Shown piece by piece: positions 59,101 through 64,000 of a DNA stretch of 64,000 nt; position 1 is the first letter of the stretch, and each line of letters opens with the position of its first letter. The DNA lies in contig CBDCGU010000003.1 in assembly GCA_965216945.1 (NCBI GenBank), positions 3,348,001 to 3,412,000 on the forward strand, given 5' to 3'. The position numbers were made by a program, and so were the translations under genes. The DNA comes from DATHZQ01 sp965216945. Lineage in GTDB: Bacteria > Actinomycetota > Acidimicrobiia > Spongiisociales > UBA5794. The notes under the pieces were generated by a model. The model was not told where the DNA came from. It ran no database searches and worked only from the letters and a program-made list of their open reading frames with translations.

Positions 59101-60494
59101 AAGGCGGAACGGGCGAGGTCGCGATACGGTGCCGCACGGCGTACGAGTTGGTAGAGGCCATCGGCCGGAGCGGGCGCGACGGCCACCATGGCCACGATGT
59201 GCTGGGCAAGCACGTCGAGTGGATTGCGCGGGATGCGTGTCGCCTCGATGGAGCCGCTCTCCATCCGCTCGACGACCACCGCCGTTTCCAGCAAGTCGCC
59301 GCGATGCTTCGGGAAGATGCGGGCGACGCTGGGAGCGCCGACCTGGTGCCCGGCGCGGCCGACTCGCTGGAGCCCACGGGCGACCGACGACGGGCTCTCC
59401 ACCAGAACCACGAGATCGATGGCGGCCATGTCGATGCCCAACTCGAGCGTCGATGTGGCGACGACACCACGTAGCTCACCCGCCTTGAGGCGGCTCTCGA
59501 TCTCGAGCCGCTGCTCCCGCGAGATGGAGCCATGGTGCGACTGCACCAGTTCCTCGCCGGCCAATCGGTTGAGCTCGGCGGCGAGCCTCTCCGCCAAGCT
59601 CCTCGAGTTGACGAAGAGCAGCGTGCTGCGGTTGGAGAGCACGAGATCGAGGAGGCGGGGATACACCGCCGGCCAGATGGATCGCCTCGCGCCGTCGTCC
59701 GCGGCGATTCCGTCGACCGGGGTCTCCTCGGGTCGCGTCATGTCCGCCACCGGGACCACGATGCCGAGATCGAGCGTCTTGTCCCAGGGGGCGTCGACGA
59801 TCGTCACCGGTCGTGGGTTCCAGGTGTCGCCGGCGTCGGTACCGCCACCGAGGAATTGGGCGATGTCCTCGAGCGGGCGCTGCGTTGCCGACAGCCCGAT
59901 GCGTTGCGGCTCGATGTCGGCCAGCTCGGACAGTCGCTCCAGGGTCAGGCTCAGATGAGAGCCGCGTTTGGTTGCTGCCACCGAGTGGATCTCGTCGACG
60001 ATGACCGAGCGCACCGACCGCAGGATCGTGCGCGCCTGGGACGTGAGCATCAGGTAGAGCGACTCCGGCGTGGTGATGAGGATGTCCGGCGGGTGGCGCA
60101 ACATCGACTGGCGATCCGAGCTCGGGGTGTCGCCGGTGCGCATCCCGGTCGTGATGCGCGGCACGTCGAGGCCGAGCCGGCCGGCGGCGTTCTGGATGCC
60201 GGTCAGTGGTGCGCGGAGGTTGCGTTCGACGTCGTACGCCAGCGCCTTCATCGGCGAGACGTAGAGGACTCGGCACCGTTCCTTCTCCTCCGGCACGGGC
60301 TCTCGCGACAGACCGTCGATGGCCCACAGGAATGCTGCGAGGGTCTTGCCCGAGCCCGTGGGGGCGTGGATCAGCGTGTGGTCGCCGCGAGCGATTGCCG
60401 CCCAGCCGTGGGTCTGGGCATCGGTGGGGGAGGCGAACGACGCCGAGAACCAGGCACGGGTGGCTTCGGTGAAGCGATCCAGGGCTGTGGACAC
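56097..60494 (-). CDS. lhr: ATP-dependent DNA helicase Lhr
   Basis: Superfamily 2 large helicase of 1465 residues. The Lhr core has Walker A HAPTGSGKTLAAF, YVSPMKALAYD, ITTPESLYLML, the DEIH box in VIVDEIHSVAATKRGSHL, motif III LSATQRPLED, STLELGIDMAAIDLV, and QRVGRAGHQVGAPS (motif VI). A winged-helix region and the long Lhr C-terminal part follow (residues about 860-1465). It unwinds DNA and RNA:DNA hybrids 3' to 5' and is linked to repair of DNA damage. GTG 60494 begins STALDRFTEATRAWF, the usual Lhr start; the ATG at 60572 would add an Arg/Pro-rich tail. Followed by nei2. Confidence 0.95.
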   Translation of the reverse strand: MSTALDRFTEATRAWFSASFASPTDAQTHGWAAIARGDHTLIHAPTGSGKTLAAFLWAIDGLSREPVPEEKERCRVLYVSPMKALAYDVERNLRAPLTGIQNAAGRLGLDVPRITTGMRTGDTPSSDRQSMLRHPPDILITTPESLYLMLTSQARTILRSVRSVIVDEIHSVAATKRGSHLSLTLERLSELADIEPQRIGLSATQRPLEDIAQFLGGGTDAGDTWNPRPVTIVDAPWDKTLDLGIVVPVADMTRPEETPVDGIAADDGARRSIWPAVYPRLLDLVLSNRSTLLFVNSRSLAERLAAELNRLAGEELVQSHHGSISREQRLEIESRLKAGELRGVVATSTLELGIDMAAIDLVVLVESPSSVARGLQRVGRAGHQVGAPSVARIFPKHRGDLLETAVVVERMESGSIEATRIPRNPLDVLAQHIVAMVAVAPAPADGLYQLVRRAAPYRDLARSAFDSVLDMLAGRYPSDEFAELRPRIVWDRVDGTVAPRRNAKLLAVTNAGTIPDRGLYTVTLPEGGKVGELDEEMVYESRPGDVFVLGSTSWKIDEITHDRVVVHPAPGESAASMPFWHGDALGRPLELGRAVGAFTRSIGGMEGPEARTALQERYHLDPWAADNLAAFLEEEREATGTLPTDRTIVIERFRDEIGDWRMIVLSPFGARVHAPWALAARHRLRREVGSEVDVIWSDDGIVFRFPDVDEPPAGSALLLDPQDIEELLLEEVADSALFTARFREAAARALLLPRRRPGSRTPLWLQRRRAASLLDIAKRYSSFPIVLETYREVLQDHFDVPALVEVLGDIAARRVRVREVELAGPSPFASSLMFDFIASFMYEYDAPIAEKRATALTLDRSLLKELLGDPQFRDLLDADVIAAVEAELQRLTPERHIASADALHDALRDLGPLSHAAIAVRSEPASAVAEWLDALRDSRRIAEVRVHGEDRIAAVEDIARLRDALGITPPLWVPPTLLEPPDDPLGDVVGRYARTHGPFTVDAAAAELGLPAAVVAEVLHRLAAHGRVAAGAYRPGGEDQEWVDTEVLRRLRRRSLAVLRAEVEAVEPAVHARFLPEWHGVGSDAAHGARLMEVVRQLQGVALPASILERDVLAARVRYEPSMLDMLLASGEVVWIGRGSLGAGDGKVALYLRHQVPLLHQELPDDRPDGPLHGLLRAHLEERGASFFNDLYVAAEGGPQEQVLEALWDLVWAGEITNDTLAPLRAFTASSRRRSSRRPAFPTASPPSGSGRWYLVSDLLAIGEPILGEQRAKAIADQLLERHGVVTRDAVLAEGIAGGFSGLYPVFTAMEDAGTVRRGYFIEGRGGSQFAVPGAVDRLRAAAGDSAPLLLAAADPASVYGAALPWPEHPSGHPARRAGAYVMLDDGRLIAFLERGGRTLLTFDADPAAVATALTGFADRRRRRLTIATVDGEPATSGPMGDALRSAGFVPGYRGLTYGAARRRA

Positions 60495-60844
60495 GTCGAT
60501 CAGCGTACCGAGTGCGTGTGACAAGAAACGCGGTGGTCGGCCCGGTGGCGCCTTCCGACGCCGTCGCGGCACCTCGACCTCCGCCCGATGGCCTGCGAGC
60601 TCAACCCTCGATCTGTCTCGATCGAGGGTTGAGGGTTGGGCTAAATGACAAAATCGTCTTACGCGCAGTCGCTACATAAGCCGTTGCACTGCAGGAAGTC
60701 GACACCTCGATGCCTCGATGAGGCCGGGAGTGGGTGCGTCGCCAGACTCTCGACCCATGGTCGAGGTGCCGGGGTCAGGGAAACTTTCGTCAGCCTCAGG
60801 GCAGTGGCGACGTGCCTGGGCCGGTAGGTGGCTACGGTCTGTCC
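60495..60844. other. Intergenic region upstream of lhr
   Basis: 350 bases between divergent genes, holding the promoters of lhr (leftward) and the gene at 60845 (rightward). A perfect hairpin at 60600-60633 is the only clear element. Downstream of it a lower-GC pocket (60640-60700) may contain a promoter, but no confident -35/-10 pair was found. Short frames here look non-coding. Confidence 0.55.
60600..60633. other. Perfect 13-bp hairpin upstream of lhr
   Basis: CTCAACCCTCGAT (60600-60612) pairs exactly with ATCGAGGGTTGAG (60621-60633) across the 8-base loop CTGTCTCG. No gene ends beside it on either strand, so it is more likely an untranslated-leader structure, an operator, or an orphan terminator than a normal gene end. 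A tandem GGGTTGAGGGTTGGG follows on the right side. Confidence 0.5.
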
Positions 60845-61477
60845 GTGGACATTGCGGTCAACCTCGTCGAGCACTACCTGCGACTCACCGGCTACCTCAC
60901 GCTCAGCGAGTTCGAGGTGCAACGCAAGGATGCGGAGGGCCGTTACAAGACCGTCACCGACGTCGACGTGATGGCGATGCGGATGCCGGGCTCGGTCTAT
61001 CTGGGTGATCCGCACGGTGAAGACGACTGCGAATTGCTCGAGATCGAGGACCCCGTGCTGGGTTTGGATCCCGACACGATCGACGTCGTCATCGGTGAGG
61101 TGAAGCAGGGGCCGGCCACGCTCAATGCGGGCATCAAGGACCACGCCGTGCTGCACTCGATGCTGCGCAGGCTGGAATGGGTCTACGCCGAGCCGTTGCA
61201 CGACGTGATCCGGGGGCTCCAGCAGCGGCAGGTGCATCGCGGCAAGGCGCGCGGCGGGGGTGCCGTGCGGACACGTATCGTCGCCTTCGGGCGCAGCCCG
61301 GTGTCGAACGACACGGTGATCTCTCTGAGCCACATCGTCACCCGGCTCCTTGCCTTCTTCGACGAGCACGAGGAGGCGTTGCGCCCCGTGCAGTTCCGAG
61401 AGCCCGCACCGGCGTTTCTTCGTCTGCTGATCAAGGCGGGATTCGACATCGACAAGGTGACGCCGCCCGACGGTTGA
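60845..61477 (+). CDS. Unrecognised protein, possibly nuclease-like
   Basis: A 210-residue soluble protein. It starts at GTG 60845 with DIAVNLVEHYLRLTGYLTLSEFEV. In the middle, DVDVMAMRMPG is followed by ETIDVVIGEVKQG-like sequence (actual: DTIDVVIGEVKQG). The D-x(n)-GEVK pattern resembles the PD-(D/E)XK nuclease core, where a distant Asp and an E-x-K on the next strand bind metal. The C-terminal half is helical (LLAFFDEHEEALRP). No family is assigned. The adjacent lhr repair helicase, on the opposite strand, makes a DNA-related role attractive but unproven. Confidence 0.65.
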   Translation: MDIAVNLVEHYLRLTGYLTLSEFEVQRKDAEGRYKTVTDVDVMAMRMPGSVYLGDPHGEDDCELLEIEDPVLGLDPDTIDVVIGEVKQGPATLNAGIKDHAVLHSMLRRLEWVYAEPLHDVIRGLQQRQVHRGKARGGGAVRTRIVAFGRSPVSNDTVISLSHIVTRLLAFFDEHEEALRPVQFREPAPAFLRLLIKAGFDIDKVTPPDG

Positions 61478-61552
61478 CACGGGACGAGTCGGCGACCCCG
61501 GTTCCGGGCCATCGCCGGTTGGTGTGCTCACGGCATCCATCGCCGTCGCCGC

Positions 61553-62341
61553 TCAGACGGTCAACGCCCTCCTACCCGCCTGGGCAAAGGCGCGGGCCCG
61601 GTCGGGATCCACCGGATTTGTCGTGTGGGACCCCTGTTTGAGCGTCGTTCCGACGATCACACCGTCTGCTACCGCGAGGAATTGGGCGACGTTGCCCGCC
61701 GATGCGCCGGAGCCGACGTACAGCGGCGACTCCGGCACCGCCTTGCGGGCATCGCGCAGAGTGTCGAGCGACGGTGGCCTTCCCGTTGCCGTCCCGGAAA
61801 CGATGAGTGCATCGGCGAGACCACGTCCCGACAGCTCCTCGGCAGCTTGTTCCAGCGTGGTGCCCGGTGGCGGCGTTGCGTGCTTGACGAAGACGTCGGC
61901 CATTATCTGCGTGTCGGGTGCGATCGCTCGCCGTAGCCGGAGCACCTCGGCGGCACGGCCGACGATCAGACCCTGATCAGTCCACATCGACCCGGAGAGC
62001 ACGTTGACTCGGATGAATGCCGCACCGGTCGCCGCTGCGATGGCCAGGGCACCCGCGGCGTCGTTGCGCAGTACGTTGACGCCGACCGGCAGCTCGACCG
62101 CGTTTGCGACCGACGAGATCGCCCGTGTCATGGCGGCGATCGTCACCTTCGGCACATCGTCGGTGAAGAAGGGTGCGTCGCCGAAGTTCTCGACACCGAT
62201 GCCCCCGAAACCGGCGGCTGCCAGCACCTCGGCGTCGGAGACGGCGCGGGCGACCACCGCATCGAAGCCGCCGGAGAACCGTGGCGAACCGGGTAGGGGG
62301 CCGAGATGCACCATCCCGATGAGGCGGGGAAGCGATGTCAT
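61553..62341 (-). CDS. BtpA/SgcQ-family TIM-barrel protein
   Basis: A 262-residue protein of the BtpA family, named from a cyanobacterial photosystem I assembly factor, with non-photosynthetic members of unknown function. Visible: PRLIGMVHLGPLPGSPRFSGG, AGFGGIGVENFGDAPFF, LPVGVNVLRNDAAGALAIAAATGAAFIRVNVL, MADVFVKHATPP, and the C-terminal phosphate-binding-like PLYVGSGASAGNVAQFLAVADGVIVGT. The last motif suggests a phosphate-containing ligand. It follows the TIGR03084-type gene by 5 bases and is probably co-transcribed. Confidence 0.88.
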   Translation of the reverse strand: MTSLPRLIGMVHLGPLPGSPRFSGGFDAVVARAVSDAEVLAAAGFGGIGVENFGDAPFFTDDVPKVTIAAMTRAISSVANAVELPVGVNVLRNDAAGALAIAAATGAAFIRVNVLSGSMWTDQGLIVGRAAEVLRLRRAIAPDTQIMADVFVKHATPPPGTTLEQAAEELSGRGLADALIVSGTATGRPPSLDTLRDARKAVPESPLYVGSGASAGNVAQFLAVADGVIVGTTLKQGSHTTNPVDPDRARAFAQAGRRALTV

Positions 62342-62346
62342 GGTGC

Positions 62347-63111
62347 TCAGTAGGCGCGAATGATGCGAAGGGCCGTCTCGGCGTAGTCTCCTATGGCCTT
62401 GAGGCCCGTGTCGGCGGGGTCCAAGCGATGCACGGCGACGCGACAGAACTCGCCTGCGTGACCCTTGATCACCTGATCGGTCTCCCGCGGCCCGAACACC
62501 CAGCTGGCGTACTTGGGGCCCATCACCTGCACCCGAATGCCTTCCTTCGGGTATTCCTCTCCCGCCTGCTCGAAGGCGTACGGCAGCATGCGGTGAGCCA
62601 GCCACGCCACATGGCGTAGTCGGGGCGAGTCCTCTTCGGTCTCTTCCTCGTCTTCGACGACGGGAAGCCTGCCGTCCATGGCCTCGCGGATGTCCAGGCC
62701 GTGCGCCCACGTCTCCATCAGGCGGAGCGTGGCAAAACCCTTGGCCGACAAGGAGTTGATCACCCACGGGATGCGATCGCTCGCCTCCATGCGGGAGAGA
62801 GCGTCGACCACGGAGGCGCGGCCGTTGCGCCACCACTCGATGACCTCTTGATACCGCTTGCCGCGACCCTGCTGCACGCCGCGGTCTGTCCATTCGTCGA
62901 CGTCGGTGACGTGTTGTGAGTCGACGTAATCCTGACCCTGCTCGATCGCAGCGGCGGCAAACGTCTCCGTGAACGCCAGGTGGCTGACCGTGTCGTGGAT
63001 CGACCAACCGGGTGCGGGGGTCGGCAGTTTCCAGTCGCGCTCACGGATCCGTTGCAGGAACTGATCGAGAGACTGCTGCTCGGCTACGAGGTCTGAGAGG
63101 ATCTCACGCAT
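62347..63111 (-). CDS. TIGR03084-family, mycothiol-dependent maleylpyruvate isomerase-like
   Basis: A 254-residue protein of the DinB/MDMPI fold. It begins MREILSDLVAEQQSLDQFLQRI, then LPTPAPGWSIHDTVSHLAFTE, where the His is a metal ligand. RLMETWAHGLDIREAMDG carries the other ligands (E-x3-H). The C-terminal domain is of the mycothiol-binding type. This family is found mainly in mycothiol-producing actinobacteria, which supports the taxonomic guess. Its substrate is unknown. ATG 63111. The BtpA-family gene follows 5 bases downstream. Confidence 0.9.
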   Translation of the reverse strand: MREILSDLVAEQQSLDQFLQRIRERDWKLPTPAPGWSIHDTVSHLAFTETFAAAAIEQGQDYVDSQHVTDVDEWTDRGVQQGRGKRYQEVIEWWRNGRASVVDALSRMEASDRIPWVINSLSAKGFATLRLMETWAHGLDIREAMDGRLPVVEDEEETEEDSPRLRHVAWLAHRMLPYAFEQAGEEYPKEGIRVQVMGPKYASWVFGPRETDQVIKGHAGEFCRVAVHRLDPADTGLKAIGDYAETALRIIRAY

Positions 63112-63185
63112 GGAGCCGCGATTCTACTGCGGTGTGCGAGCCTCCGAGCCGTTGGGCGGACTTCGCGGGCTGGGCAGCGGCTCGC

Positions 63186-64000
63186 TCAGGCGACCGGCTC
63201 GGTGTCGGCGGCAGCATTGATCCGGTCCACCATCGCACGCAATCTGCCGAGTCCGCGCCGATTGAAATGGAGACGGAGGCGAGGGAGGTCCGGATGGTCG
63301 TTCTCGGCCAGCTCTCGCTTCGATGCAGGCACCTTCTCGATCGTGCCGTCGACGAGGAGGTCGGCGAACTCCTCGTTGAGCTCGGCCACCAACTGCTCGG
63401 TCGGCTCGTGCTTGAGGCGGAGCACGAGCTTCCCGTCGACATACCGCTGGGAGTGGTAGTTGTCGTAGAAGCGGCGAATCTCGCGGCAGGCGTCGTCGAC
63501 ATCCGTCGTGAAGTGGAACAGGTTGCTGTCGTGAGGGGAGATCATTCCGTGGCGCTCGAGGCTGTTGACCAGCTCCAGCCACGCCTCCCAGTATCCCGTG
63601 CCCTCGGCTTCGAGCAGCACGATGGGATGCAGATCTGATTTGCCGGTTTGTATGAGCGTCAGCAGCTCGAACGTCTCATCCTGGGTGCCGAACCCACCGG
63701 GGAAGATGGCAAACGCGTTGGACTCCTTCACGAACATCAGCTTGCGGGTGAAGAAGTACTTGAAGTTGATCAGACGACTCTCGTGCACGAACTCGTTGGC
63801 GTTCGCCTCGAACGGAAGCCGTATGTTGACGCCGAAGCCGTACTCGGTGCCGGCACCCTTGTTGCCCGCCTCCATGATCCCCGGTCCCGCCCCCGTGATG
63901 ACCATCCACTGGTGCTCGTCGGCCATGCGATTGGCGAAGTCGGCTGCCAGGGCATAGTTGGGATCGTCCGGAGGCGTACGGGCCGAGCCATAGATTGTGA
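63186..64000 (-). CDS. LOG-family Rossmann protein, 5' end cut by window edge
   Basis: Partial gene: the reading frame continues through the right edge, where it encodes TIYGSARTPPDDPNYALAADFANRM. About 271 residues are visible. The LOG-family features are VITGAGPGIMEAGNKGAG and the PGGFGTQDETFELLTLIQTGK motif with the catalytic Arg/Glu environment. These proteins include nucleoside 5'-monophosphate phosphoribohydrolases. The long C-terminal extension (about 100 residues after the fold) places it in the larger TIGR00730-like group. The substrate is not established. Confidence 0.9.
   Translation of the reverse strand, partial: TIYGSARTPPDDPNYALAADFANRMADEHQWMVITGAGPGIMEAGNKGAGTEYGFGVNIRLPFEANANEFVHESRLINFKYFFTRKLMFVKESNAFAIFPGGFGTQDETFELLTLIQTGKSDLHPIVLLEAEGTGYWEAWLELVNSLERHGMISPHDSNLFHFTTDVDDACREIRRFYDNYHSQRYVDGKLVLRLKHEPTEQLVAELNEEFADLLVDGTIEKVPASKRELAENDHPDLPRLRLHFNRRGLGRLRAMVDRINAAADTEPVA

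Overview
The window looks like chromosomal DNA of a high-GC Gram-positive bacterium, most likely an actinobacterium and perhaps of the class Acidimicrobiia. The support is a strong G/C bias at third codon positions, frequent GTG starts, an actinobacterial LexA box (TCGAAC-N4-GTTCGA), a TIGR03084/mycothiol-type DinB-like protein, a DUF4032 protein, an lhr-nei2 pair, and lipoproteins with a CGGDDD mature end followed by a Thr/Ala/Glu-rich linker. The class assignment is inference. I saw no rRNA, tRNA, CRISPR array, prophage or transposase. Genes are dense and mostly of housekeeping or accessory-metabolism type.

Layout. 1-5.9 kb: the 3'-truncated kynureninase gene, an MFS transporter, an unrecognised protein, then a leftward LLM flavin enzyme / ACT protein / YwiC-like membrane protein group. 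6-10.4 kb: an SOS-controlled error-prone polymerase (dnaE2) with a LexA box at its start and an unusual in-frame palindromic insertion, followed by a membrane-anchored coiled-coil/helix-hairpin-helix protein. 10.5-13.8 kb: threonine aldolase, a TPP-dependent enzyme and a SixA-type phosphatase. 14-20.9 kb: a sugar-utilisation locus (ABC importer, FGGY kinase, divergent ROK regulator, DTE-type epimerase) with a shared TTATG-n-CATAA motif at both promoter regions. 21-23 kb: small proteins and ferritin.

23-30 kb: an envelope-related block containing a 1381-residue fusion of STAND ATPase, TPRs, degenerate PAP2 membrane domain and kinase, plus a lipoprotein, a YbhN/LPG-synthase-type membrane protein and a canonical PAP2 phosphatase. 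30-33.7 kb: serC, a class I aminotransferase, and a fusion of type II dehydroquinase with an alpha/beta hydrolase. 33.8-39.8 kb: a complete Dpp/Opp-type importer whose binding protein appears circularly permuted. 39.8-46.6 kb: lipoate ligase-like protein, secreted beta-propeller and beta-helix proteins, a strongly structured intergenic element and an MBL-fold hydrolase. 46.7-50.6 kb: a 34-residue membrane peptide, an ABC exporter that seems to start at ATC, two lipoproteins and a Nudix hydrolase. 50.6-55.3 kb: universal stress protein, two-component system, flavin reductase-like protein, DUF4032 kinase-like protein and DUF971 protein. 55.3-64 kb: nei2 and lhr overlapping, an unrecognised protein, a BtpA-family protein, the TIGR03084 protein and a LOG-family protein cut by the window edge.

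The most unusual items are the circularly permuted binding protein, the STAND/PAP2/kinase fusion whose PAP2 part lacks its catalytic residues, the ATC start of the exporter, the dehydroquinase-hydrolase fusion, the palindromic insertion in DnaE2 and the structured element near 45.2 kb.
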